NCBI GenBank assembly: GCA_035515475.1
Contig: DATJBF010000044.1
Span: 1 to 25,639 of the forward strand
Direction: 5' to 3'
Length of the DNA: 25,639 nt
Source of the DNA: DATJBF01 sp035515475
GTDB taxonomy: Bacteria > Verrucomicrobiota > Verrucomicrobiia > Palsa-1439
Shown here: one piece after another, positions 14,715-22,555 of the stretch
Numbering within the stretch: position 1 is the stretch's first letter
Layout of the letters: every line of letters begins with the position of its first letter
The notes under the pieces: generated by a model
The model's input: only the letters and a program-made list of their open reading frames with translations
Told to the model about the DNA's origin: nothing
Databases searched by the model: none
Made by a program: the position numbers and the translations under genes

Positions 14715-15944
14715 TTACAGGAAGGTCCGCACCTTCTGGATCAGTTGGTAGAACGACTGGCCCATCTTTCGCAGCGGGGATGGCGGCTGATGCTGGTCAC
14801 GTTGCGAGCCGAGCGCGTAGCGCACCAATCCAATGGCCGTCGAATACTCCGGGCTCTCGATCGCCGACGTTGGTCCTCCCACCGTCAGGCTGTGCCCGAT
14901 ATGAACGGGCAACCCGAACACCTGGGTGGCCAACGATTCCAAACCGCGCAGCCGGGCACAACCGCCGGTGATGAACACGCCGGCGCCGAGGTAATCGAGC
15001 AACTTCTGTTTCTCGAGCTCCTTCTTCACCAGCCCGAGCGTTTCCTCGACCCGCAGGTTCATGATCCGGCAAAGCTGTTGCCGGGAAACATGCCGATCCG
15101 GGAGCCCAACCTCGCGCTTGAGAGCAATGATCTCGTCCTCGGACGGGATCTCCACCGAGCCCTGCTCGACCTTCAACGTTTCCGCGCGGTTCATGGGGAT
15201 CCGCAGTCCGATGGCCACGTCGTTGGTGACGTGATCGCCGCCGACGGCCAGCACGCCGCTGTGCTGAATCGTGCCCTCGCTGTAAACCATGTAATCCGTC
15301 GTGCCGCCGCCCATGTCGATCACAATGGCACCCAACTGCTGGTGTTCGGACGTGAGCACCGCCAGCGCCGAGGCGAAGCCGCTGACGGCAATGTTGGCCA
15401 CGTCCAGCGGCACGTGCTTGATGCATTTGATCGTGTTCTGCAGCCGGGTCCGCACGCCGTGGATCACATGCACGTCCGCCTCGAGCTTCGCACCGATCAT
15501 CCCCACGGGGTTCTGGATGCCATCGTGACCGTCAACGAAGAAATGCTGGCGGATCGCGTGAATCACCACATGGTCCATCGGGATGTTCACCGCCTTGGCG
15601 TTGAGTAGGACGCTGCGAACCTCCTCCTCGGTGATCTCCCGGTCGTCGTTCGTCACGGCCACCGTCCCGCGGTTGTTGAAACTGCGGATGTGCCCGCCGC
15701 TGACGCTGGCATAAACGTTGTGGATTTCGACGCCGGCGCTTTCCTCCGCGTCAGCCACCGCCGCGTGGATGCACTCGACCGCGGCATCGATGTTGATGAT
15801 CTCGCCCTTGCGGACCCCCTCGGAATTCGCCTGGCCGACGCCGATCACCATGATGTTCCCGTCGTCGAGCACCTCGCCGACGACGGCGCACACTTTCGAG
15901 GTTCCCACCTCCAACCCCACAATGATTTTTTCCTTCGGCAACAT
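14715..15944 (-). CDS. ftsA: Cell division protein FtsA
   Basis: FtsA is an actin-like ATPase that tethers FtsZ to the membrane. The 409-residue protein starts MLPKEKIIVGLEVGTSKVCA, which contains the phosphate-1 motif, followed by a 1C-subdomain region. The phosphate-2 motif is AIVIDMGGGTTDYMVY and the adenosine-side motif is VFITGGCARLRGLE. The C-terminus (QSFYQLIQKVRTFL) is a short amphipathic helix as expected for the membrane-targeting sequence. The start at 15944 is chosen because homology begins there; a longer upstream frame overlaps ftsQ. It lies 17 bases after ftsQ and 15 before ftsZ. Confidence 0.95.
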   Translation of the reverse strand: MLPKEKIIVGLEVGTSKVCAVVGEVLDDGNIMVIGVGQANSEGVRKGEIINIDAAVECIHAAVADAEESAGVEIHNVYASVSGGHIRSFNNRGTVAVTNDDREITEEEVRSVLLNAKAVNIPMDHVVIHAIRQHFFVDGHDGIQNPVGMIGAKLEADVHVIHGVRTRLQNTIKCIKHVPLDVANIAVSGFASALAVLTSEHQQLGAIVIDMGGGTTDYMVYSEGTIQHSGVLAVGGDHVTNDVAIGLRIPMNRAETLKVEQGSVEIPSEDEIIALKREVGLPDRHVSRQQLCRIMNLRVEETLGLVKKELEKQKLLDYLGAGVFITGGCARLRGLESLATQVFGLPVHIGHSLTVGGPTSAIESPEYSTAIGLVRYALGSQRDQHQPPSPLRKMGQSFYQLIQKVRTFL

Positions 15945-15961
15945 GGCGCAGCCAACCCTTT

Positions 15962-16837
15962 CTAGTTCACGAACGTCACGGGCACCCCGCGACTGACCGT
16001 CAGATCCACCATCTGCACGGACTTCTGCCGTTGCTGCGACCAACGCAAAATCACGCCGAGCCGCCGCAATTGCTGGCCAAAATCCTCCACGTCCAGCTTG
16101 ACCTGCAGGCGCTGCCGCGTGATCAACACAAGCTCCCGCGGCCTCGATAAATCGATCTGCTCGACCTCCACCAGCGAACCGGCCACCGACTGGTCCAGCT
16201 TGTCCAACAACTCCAGCGCACGATAAATCTGCTCCGACTCGACCTGCTTGCCCACGCGTACATCGGCCAGCGAAACGCCCGTCAGGATCGGTACGGGCCG
16301 CGGCATCGACGGCTGGAGCACCGTCCCGTCCGCGAGCCGGATCGGCTTCATCACCATGCCCGCCCGGTCCACGTAAAACGACGTCTCACCCAGTTCACGC
16401 GTCGGCACCCGCAACCGCGCCACGGCAACACGCTCGTTGACGCGAATGAACAACCGGTTCGGCAGCATCCGCCGGACTTCCACCCCGCACACCAGCGGCA
16501 ACATCTCCAGGTTGTGGCTCACTTGACCCAGATCCAGCGCGAACAGGTTCTGCCCGATCTGCACGCCCGCGAACTGCACCACCCGTTCGGGCGTCAGCAC
16601 GCCGTCGTCGTCCACGACAATCTGCTGAATGGCAAAGCGCGGGTTCTGGTACACGAGGCGGGTGACGGTGGACGTTATCAGGCGATACATCCCATAGCAT
16701 GTCAGGGCGAACAGCCCGAGCGCCGTGAGAACCAGCACGACCACCCGCAAGCGCGCCAGGGCCCGCCCGCGCGTCTGCACCTTGACGTCCAGCAAATACT
16801 CCGGCCGCCTCCTTCTTCGATTGCTCAATTTGATCAT
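15962..16837 (-). CDS. ftsQ: Cell division protein FtsQ/DivIB
   Basis: FtsQ is a bitopic inner-membrane divisome protein. The 291 residues begin with a basic cytoplasmic segment (MIKLSNRRRRRPEYLL), followed by one membrane helix (RVVVLVLTALGLFALTCYGM), a POTRA-type domain (FAIQQIVVDDDGVLTPERVV ... VCGVEVRRMLPNRLFIRVNE) and the FtsQ beta domain. The start ATG overlaps the ddl stop as ATGA, a common translational-coupling arrangement, and this decides the start. Identification rests on topology, POTRA pattern and its place between ddl and ftsA, since FtsQ diverges strongly in sequence. Confidence 0.9.
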   Translation of the reverse strand: MIKLSNRRRRRPEYLLDVKVQTRGRALARLRVVVLVLTALGLFALTCYGMYRLITSTVTRLVYQNPRFAIQQIVVDDDGVLTPERVVQFAGVQIGQNLFALDLGQVSHNLEMLPLVCGVEVRRMLPNRLFIRVNERVAVARLRVPTRELGETSFYVDRAGMVMKPIRLADGTVLQPSMPRPVPILTGVSLADVRVGKQVESEQIYRALELLDKLDQSVAGSLVEVEQIDLSRPRELVLITRQRLQVKLDVEDFGQQLRRLGVILRWSQQRQKSVQMVDLTVSRGVPVTFVN

Positions 16838-17790
16838 GTAACCGTCGCCGTCTCGGTCTCTCTCGGTTGGGTCCCCGGCGACAGCGCCCGCCGCCCCAAC
16901 GCCATCTGTACCAGCCGGGCACACAAGTCCTTGAACTCGATCCCCGCGACCCGGGCCGCCTTCGGCACCAAACTCGTCTCCGTAAATCCGGGAATCGTGT
17001 TCACTTCGAGCACAACCAGCTTTCCGTTATCCGCCAGAATCAAATCCACCCGCGAGAAATCGCGGCAGCCGAGGAAATCGTGCGCCCGCAGCGCCAGGCC
17101 CTTCGCCTTGGCTTCGATGTTCTTCTCCAGCGGCGCGGGCACCAAATAGTCCGTCTGCCCCTTGGTGTACTTCGCCTCGTACGTGAAGAAATCATGTTTC
17201 GGACGAATCTCGACAATGGGTAGGGCGCGCCCGTCAAAGATGCCGACGGTCAACTCGCGTCCCCGAATGTAGCGCTCGGCCAACAACCGGTTGTCGTATT
17301 GCCAGGCGATCTGACACGCCTCTTCGAGATCGACCTCTTCCTGCACGATGCTCACGCCCACACTCGATCCCTGGCGCGCCGGCTTGACCACCAGCGGGAA
17401 ACCAAGACCCGCCAGTCGCGCCAAGTCGCAATGCGCCTGGTCGAATATTTCATACTCGGGCGTCGGAATCGCCGCCAACTCGAACCGGGATTTCGCCGCG
17501 ATCTTGTCGAACGCGGCCGCACTGGCATCGGGTCCGGATCCGGTGTACGCAATCCCCCCGTCCTCGAGCATCCGTTGCACCGTGCCGTCTTCGCCGAACG
17601 TCCCATGCAACGCGATGAACGCCACGTCCACGTCCGACGGCATCGCGAACTGCGGTTCTTGAATGTCGATGGGCATGACTTTCGCGCCCGTCGCCGCCAA
17701 CGCGTTCACCACGGCCGCCCCCGAACGCAACGATACGGAGCGTTCCGCCGACGGGCCGCCCATCAACACCGCGATCTTCAATCGTTTCAT
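16834..17790 (-). CDS. ddl: D-alanine--D-alanine ligase
   Basis: This ATP-grasp enzyme makes the D-Ala-D-Ala dipeptide of the peptidoglycan stem. The 318 residues show VLMGGPSAERSVSLRSG near the N-terminus with the substrate-binding Glu, FIALHGTFGEDGTVQRMLE, the ATP-grasp segments FPLVVKPARQGSSVGVSIV and LLAERYIRGRELTVGI, the omega-loop FFTYEAKYTKG with its Tyr, and the metal site LEVNTIPGFTETSLVP. The tyrosine favours D-Ala over D-Lac as second substrate. The gene sits between the murC-murB fusion (10 bases away) and ftsQ (4-base overlap). GAGAGG lies just before the ATG. Confidence 0.96.
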   Translation of the reverse strand: MKRLKIAVLMGGPSAERSVSLRSGAAVVNALAATGAKVMPIDIQEPQFAMPSDVDVAFIALHGTFGEDGTVQRMLEDGGIAYTGSGPDASAAAFDKIAAKSRFELAAIPTPEYEIFDQAHCDLARLAGLGFPLVVKPARQGSSVGVSIVQEEVDLEEACQIAWQYDNRLLAERYIRGRELTVGIFDGRALPIVEIRPKHDFFTYEAKYTKGQTDYLVPAPLEKNIEAKAKGLALRAHDFLGCRDFSRVDLILADNGKLVVLEVNTIPGFTETSLVPKAARVAGIEFKDLCARLVQMALGRRALSPGTQPRETETATVT

Positions 17791-17800
17791 GGCCGCCTCT

Positions 17801-20161
17801 CTACCGGTTATCGGTTCCGAGGATCATCACCTCAGGTTCCAACTCGATGCCCCGTTCCTTCCGCGCCCGTTCGCGGATGGCCGCGATCAACTCCAACACG
17901 TCGCCCGCACTGGCCTTGCCTTCGTTGACGATGAAATTGCCGTGCACCTCCGACACGCGGGCCCCACCCACCACCATCCCCTTCAGCCCCAGTTCCTCAA
18001 TCAGCCTGCCTGCGGGAATGGTCGTCGGATTCTTGAATATGCAGCCCGCACTCGGCCGCGCCGGCTGCGAAGACCAGCGTCGCCGGGCAAACGCACGCAG
18101 CCGATTGTCGATCGATTTTTTCTCCGCCTTTACGCCGCGCAGAATCGCGCAGAGAGCGATGTGCGTCTCAAAGACCGGACAGCTCCGATACGTGACTGGC
18201 AGGTTTCTCCCCTCGGCATCATAGATTTCACCCGAGTAGCTGATGTAGCGAACCCACTCGACCACGTCGAATATCTGCCGGCCCATCGCCCCCGCATTCA
18301 TGCGCAACGCCCCACCGAGCGAACCGGGTATGCCCTCCATGAATTCCAGTCCACCCAACCCGTGCTTCGCCGCGGCCGTGACAATCACCTTCAGCGGCGC
18401 CCCCGCGCAGGCAATGATCTGCTCGCCGTCCACCTGCAGCTTGGAAAACTCCTCATGACACAAACTGACGACGATGCCCTGGATGCCGCCGTCGAGTACC
18501 AACAGATTCGTGCCGCGACCAACGACCGTCACGGGAACCTGCCGCGCGCGGCAATAATGTAACAACCGCGCGAGATCGCGTTCGCCCGCCGGCTCGATCC
18601 AGAACTCCGCCGGGCCGCCCACGTGCATCGAGGTGTGCCGGGACATCGGCTCGTCGCGCCGAATCCGGGCCTTGTCCGACAGCAACACCTCAAGGTCAGC
18701 CTGCATGTTTGCCGGCTGGCTCGCGGGGCCCACGACATCCGTCCCCCGGGCGCGAAACTTTCGCGCCAGTGCATCGGCCACCCGGTAAATGTCGCCCGCC
18801 CCCATGGTGAGAACCACGTCGCCGCGCTTCGCCTCGGCAAACAACCGGGCGACCAAAATCTCCGCATCCGCCTCGAACGCAACGTTGGGCTGCCCGGCTA
18901 AGTTCACGGCCTCGTACAGCGCCCTCCCGGTCACACCCGGGATCGGGCGTTCGTTCGCGCCGTAGATTTCGGTCAGGAATACCCGGTCCGCCCCCTCGAA
19001 CGCCGTCGCAAACTCGTCACGCAACGCCTGCGTCCGCGTGTACCGATGCGGCTGGAACGCCACGAGGATGCGACGATAACCTTCAGCCGCGTTCTTCGAC
19101 AACAACGTCCGCGCCGCGGCAATCGTCGCGCGCACTTCCGTCGGATGATGGGCGTAATCGTCGACGACCAGGACACCGCCGTCCTCGTACTTCCGGTCAA
19201 ATCGCCGCTTGGCGCCCGTGAACTGCCCCAGCGCCGCCGCGATCTTCTCGAACGGCATGCCCAGTTCATCCGCGACCGCAATGGCCGCGAGCGCGTTCGT
19301 CACATTCTGCTTCCCGGGAACGATCAACTCGATGGCGCCCACTTGCTGGTCGCGACAGGCAACGGTAAACCGCGTGCCGCGGTCGGTGTGGTCCACGTTG
19401 AGGGCGCGATAGTCGGCTCTCTCGGAGAAACCAAACGTGATGGCCGTTCGGCACTTCGCCGCGAGCCTCAGGCAGTTCGGACAGTCCGCGCACAGGAAAC
19501 CGGTCTTGAGCGTGCTGGACAACAACGACTCGAACGTCGCCCGGAGGTTGTCCATCGAACCGTAATGATCGAGATGCTCCGGCTCGATGTTGAGACACAC
19601 GGTATACTCGGGACTGAACCCGACGAGCGTGCCGTCGCTTTCGTCCGTCTCGGCCACGAAGTATTTCCCGCCGCCGATCTGCGCATTCGTGCCCAGCACC
19701 GGAACGTGCGCCCCCACACAATAGCTCGGGGCCGCGTCACTGTGCATCAGAACGTAGGCAATCATCGCCGTCGTCGTCGTTTTCCCGTGCGTGCCGGCCA
19801 CCGCGATATTGTTGGTGTGGTTCATCAACGCACTCAGCAGCAGCCCCCGTCGCACCCGGGGAATCTTCAGCTCGTCTGCCGCCCGGAGTTCGACGTTGTC
19901 CGAACTGACCGCCGAACTGTAGACGACCAACTCCGTGTCCTCACTGACGTTCCGGCCCGCATGGCCGCTGTGAATCCTGGCGCCGAGCTTCTGCAGTTCC
20001 TTCGTCGTGCCGTTCAGCGCCACGTCGGAACCGGTCACCGCGTGCGCCTGCTGCAACAGCAGCCGCGCCAGACCGCTCATCCCACAGCCGGCGATGCCGA
20101 CCAAATGTACGCGGCGCGGCCGGCTGCCGAGGAAATCGATCAGTTGTTGCTTATTGACCAC
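17801..20161 (-). CDS. murC-murB: MurC-MurB fusion: UDP-MurNAc--L-Ala ligase and UDP-MurNAc dehydrogenase
   Basis: One 786-residue polypeptide carries two consecutive peptidoglycan-precursor enzymes. Residues about 15-470 are MurC: VHLVGIAGCGMSGLA, the ATP loop VAGTHGKTTTTAM at 121-133, AETDESDGTL, NIEPEHLDHY and DDYAHHPTEV. After a linker of about 20 residues, 490-786 is a short-type MurB: MSRHTSMHVGGPAEFW, VVGRGTNLLV, the FAD-binding EGIPGSLGGALRMNAGA, TYRSCPVF and PSAGCIFKNP. At the proton-donor position, where E. coli has Ser229, this protein has Cys707. The start is GTG at 20161, with GGAG four bases upstream, overlapping murG. The order of reactions (MurB before MurC) is opposite to the domain order. 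The fused protein would channel UDP-GlcNAc-enolpyruvate toward UDP-MurNAc-L-Ala. Confidence 0.95.
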   Translation of the reverse strand: MVNKQQLIDFLGSRPRRVHLVGIAGCGMSGLARLLLQQAHAVTGSDVALNGTTKELQKLGARIHSGHAGRNVSEDTELVVYSSAVSSDNVELRAADELKIPRVRRGLLLSALMNHTNNIAVAGTHGKTTTTAMIAYVLMHSDAAPSYCVGAHVPVLGTNAQIGGGKYFVAETDESDGTLVGFSPEYTVCLNIEPEHLDHYGSMDNLRATFESLLSSTLKTGFLCADCPNCLRLAAKCRTAITFGFSERADYRALNVDHTDRGTRFTVACRDQQVGAIELIVPGKQNVTNALAAIAVADELGMPFEKIAAALGQFTGAKRRFDRKYEDGGVLVVDDYAHHPTEVRATIAAARTLLSKNAAEGYRRILVAFQPHRYTRTQALRDEFATAFEGADRVFLTEIYGANERPIPGVTGRALYEAVNLAGQPNVAFEADAEILVARLFAEAKRGDVVLTMGAGDIYRVADALARKFRARGTDVVGPASQPANMQADLEVLLSDKARIRRDEPMSRHTSMHVGGPAEFWIEPAGERDLARLLHYCRARQVPVTVVGRGTNLLVLDGGIQGIVVSLCHEEFSKLQVDGEQIIACAGAPLKVIVTAAAKHGLGGLEFMEGIPGSLGGALRMNAGAMGRQIFDVVEWVRYISYSGEIYDAEGRNLPVTYRSCPVFETHIALCAILRGVKAEKKSIDNRLRAFARRRWSSQPARPSAGCIFKNPTTIPAGRLIEELGLKGMVVGGARVSEVHGNFIVNEGKASAGDVLELIAAIRERARKERGIELEPEVMILGTDNR

Positions 20162-21293
20162 AGTTCTCCAGAAGTGCCGTCATCCGTTCGACGGCGTCGT
20201 CGACCGCGAGCGCGCGGGCAGCCGTAGCCATCTGGTGCCGTCCGCCTTCGTCGTCCACCAAGCTGGCGATGAGGGCTGCCAGGGATTGGCCAGCCCCGGT
20301 CCGTCTCCCATTCAGTTGCGCCTGGTCGATGAGGCGCGCCGCACCGGCCCGTTCGAACACCCGCGCGTTGTGCCACTGATGGTTGCCAGCCGCGTGCGGA
20401 TACGGAATCAGGATCGCAGGCAACCCAAACGCGGCAATCTCAGCCAGCGTCGCCGCGCCCGAGCGCGCCACGACGAGGTCGGCCGCGCCGTATGCCAATT
20501 CCATTTGACTGCAGAAACTCATCACCTTCGCCTCGAACGCATTCTCCCCATACGACTCGCGCACGAACTGTTCGTCGCGCGGGCCGCTTAAATGAACGAA
20601 CTGCAACATTTCCCCTCGTCCAGCCAGCCACGGTAACGCCACGGCCAGCGCCTGGTTGATCGCATGCGCGCCCTGACTGCCGCCCGCGACCAATACCGTC
20701 AACCGCCCCGACCGCAACCCGAGGCGCTCGCGCGCGTCGGCCTTCGCGCCCCGGCGGGACCGCTCCCGTAACGCGGCCCGAATCGGCGTGCCCGTGACCG
20801 TCACGGGCGTCCGCCCGAAAAATTGCGCGCACTCGGCCAACCCGACCGCAACGCCGTCCGCGAACCGTCCGGCCCAGCGGTTTGCCTTGCCGGGCACGGC
20901 GTTCGACTCGTGGATCAACGCCACGGTCCCCCGCCGGCGGAACCAGCGCACCGCGAACAGCGCCGGGACGGACGTGAATCCCCCCATTCCAAGCACCACG
21001 TCGGGACGGAACTCATCGCAGGCGATGGCGCAACCGCGCGTAGCCTTCGCCAAGCGGAAACAGAATCGGATCAACCGGGACGATCCCTCGTAACCCACGG
21101 CGGGAACCGTCTGCACCGCGATTGGCCCCGAACGGTCGCAGGAGCCTGTCAATGGTCCCAATGCGGTCTGATCGACTGCCTTTTCGGAGACCAACAACCG
21201 CACTTGGTGGTGGCGTGTCCGCAACGCTTCTGCGACGGCCAGCCCCGGGAACAAATGCCCCCCCGTTCCGCCGCATGCGATCATCACTTTCAT
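20151..21293 (-). CDS. murG: UDP-GlcNAc:undecaprenyl-PP-MurNAc-pentapeptide transferase MurG
   Basis: MurG adds GlcNAc to lipid I to form lipid II on the inner face of the membrane. The 380 residues start MKVMIACGGTGGHLFPGLAV with the first G-loop. Later motifs are VLGMGGFTSVPALFA, IHESNAVPGKANR, TVLVAGGSQGAHAINQAL and the UDP-GlcNAc-binding region around VVARSGAATLAEIAAFGLPA and LIPYPHA, then NHQWHNA. Length is typical to slightly long. It follows ftsW by 46 bases and overlaps the start of the murC-murB fusion by 11 bases. Confidence 0.96.
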   Translation of the reverse strand: MKVMIACGGTGGHLFPGLAVAEALRTRHHQVRLLVSEKAVDQTALGPLTGSCDRSGPIAVQTVPAVGYEGSSRLIRFCFRLAKATRGCAIACDEFRPDVVLGMGGFTSVPALFAVRWFRRRGTVALIHESNAVPGKANRWAGRFADGVAVGLAECAQFFGRTPVTVTGTPIRAALRERSRRGAKADARERLGLRSGRLTVLVAGGSQGAHAINQALAVALPWLAGRGEMLQFVHLSGPRDEQFVRESYGENAFEAKVMSFCSQMELAYGAADLVVARSGAATLAEIAAFGLPAILIPYPHAAGNHQWHNARVFERAGAARLIDQAQLNGRRTGAGQSLAALIASLVDDEGGRHQMATAARALAVDDAVERMTALLENCGQ

Positions 21294-21332
21294 TCATTCA
21301 ACCTGCTCTCCACACAACGCACCGTCGCCTCC

Positions 21333-21350
21333 CGGTCTCCTACGAGACCG
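21333..21350 (-). other. Hairpin with the ftsW stop codon in its loop
   Basis: CGGTCTC-CTAC-GAGACCG is a perfect 7-bp stem with a 4-base loop. On the minus strand the loop contains the TAG that ends ftsW. No T-run follows, so it is not a clear intrinsic terminator. It could protect the 3' end of an mRNA or adjust ribosome passage into murG. Confidence 0.45.
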
Positions 21351-22479
21351 AAGAGCGCCGGGCAAAAAATTCCTGTTCTTCAGTTTCCATCTCCGTCGTC
21401 CCATGACGAAAAATGCTCAGTAGGATTCCCACGGCGGACATGTTCAGCACCAGGTTTGAGCCTCCAAAACTGATGAACGGCAGCGGCAGCCCTTTGGTCG
21501 GCAACCACGCCGTGACCACGCCGATGTTGATCAGCGCCTGCATCGCGATCAACAGCGCAATCCCCAGACCGAGGTATTGACCGTATAAATCCGAAGCCCG
21601 CAGGCTGATGATCACCGCACACGCAATCAACAGCGCGAAAGCCAAAAGAATCCCCAATGTTCCAATCAGCCCCAGTTCTTCGCCGACGATCGGGAAAATG
21701 AAATCAGTATGCGCTTCCGGCAGATAAAACATTTTCTGCCGGCTGTTGCCCAGACCGAGTCCACTAAACCCGCCCGAGCCGAATGCCAGGATCGCCTGCC
21801 ACACTTGATAGCCCGCCCCCTGACGGTATTTGTCCAAATCGAGAAACGCCAGCAGCCGCCGGGAGCGCTCGGGATTGTGGAGCATCAACCCGAGGAGACC
21901 TCCCGCGCCCGCCAGCGCCGTCGGGACAAGAAACCACAGCCGCACACCCGCGATAAACATCATGGCGAAGCCGACCGACGCCAACAACGCCGTCGACCCG
22001 AAATCCGGTTCCGCCAGCACCAACAGCAACAGGCCGCCGGTGATGGCCATCGGTACGGCGAATCCGCGGTCGAACCGGTCGATCCGCCGTTTCTCCTTTG
22101 CCAGCCAGTGCGCCAGCCAGATAACCAGCGCCAGCTTGGCGAACTCCGACGGCTGGAACCGCATCGGTCCCAGACCCAGCCAACGGCGCGCGCCGCCGAC
22201 CTTGAGGCCGACGTGCGGAATGAGAACCAGGGCCAGCATCACTGCCGAGACCGCCAGAAACGCGGTACACACCCCGCGCCATTTCGGGTAGGGAACACTG
22301 GCGGCCATCACGCACGCCAGGCCGCCGATCAGCATCCACACGAGTTGGCGCTTCAACAGATAGTGCTGATCTCCATACCGATCCCGGGCGTACGCGGCGC
22401 TCGTGCTAAACAGCATGACCACGCCGATCGTCAACAGCATCAGCATGATTACCAACAGCAGAATGGCGGCTTTGTTCAA
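21340..22479 (-). CDS. ftsW: Septal peptidoglycan polymerase FtsW (SEDS family)
   Basis: FtsW is the multi-pass SEDS glycosyltransferase that polymerises lipid II at the septum with a cognate class B PBP. The 379 residues contain about ten hydrophobic segments, and motifs LFSTSAAYA, GARRWLGLGPMRFQPSEFAK, EPDFGSTALL, YLPEAHTDFIFPIVGEELG with the key Asp, and GLPLPFISFGGSNL near the end. The start is taken as TTG at 22479 because GAGGGA lies eight bases upstream and the first membrane helix follows at once. An upstream extension is arginine-rich and unlikely. An out-of-frame ATG overlaps this region. It lies between the LysM gene and murG. Confidence 0.94.
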   Translation of the reverse strand: MNKAAILLLVIMLMLLTIGVVMLFSTSAAYARDRYGDQHYLLKRQLVWMLIGGLACVMAASVPYPKWRGVCTAFLAVSAVMLALVLIPHVGLKVGGARRWLGLGPMRFQPSEFAKLALVIWLAHWLAKEKRRIDRFDRGFAVPMAITGGLLLLVLAEPDFGSTALLASVGFAMMFIAGVRLWFLVPTALAGAGGLLGLMLHNPERSRRLLAFLDLDKYRQGAGYQVWQAILAFGSGGFSGLGLGNSRQKMFYLPEAHTDFIFPIVGEELGLIGTLGILLAFALLIACAVIISLRASDLYGQYLGLGIALLIAMQALINIGVVTAWLPTKGLPLPFISFGGSNLVLNMSAVGILLSIFRHGTTEMETEEQEFFARRSSVS

Positions 22480-22500
22480 CTGTCCATCCCTCTTCCGCCT

Positions 22501-22525
22501 CCGCAGCGCTCGGCCAGCGCTGCGG
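22501..22525 (-). other. Strong hairpin just upstream of ftsW
   Basis: CCGCAGCGCT-CGGCC-AGCGCTGCGG is a perfect 10-bp inverted repeat with a 5-base loop. After an A-A mismatch three further pairs (GCC/GGC) extend it. It occupies most of the 76-base spacer between the LysM gene and ftsW, and ends 21 bases before the ftsW TTG. No U-run follows. It may be an mRNA processing or translation-control element, or a palindromic intergenic repeat. Confidence 0.55.
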
Positions 22526-22555
22526 TGGCTCGTTAGGCAAAGACACGCCGATCCG

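Noticed and set aside
13635..15608. Very long plus-strand open frame opposite ftsZ and ftsA
   Set aside because: It is the antisense shadow of two certain genes in GC-rich DNA; its translation is rich in His, Arg and Gln with no recognisable domain.
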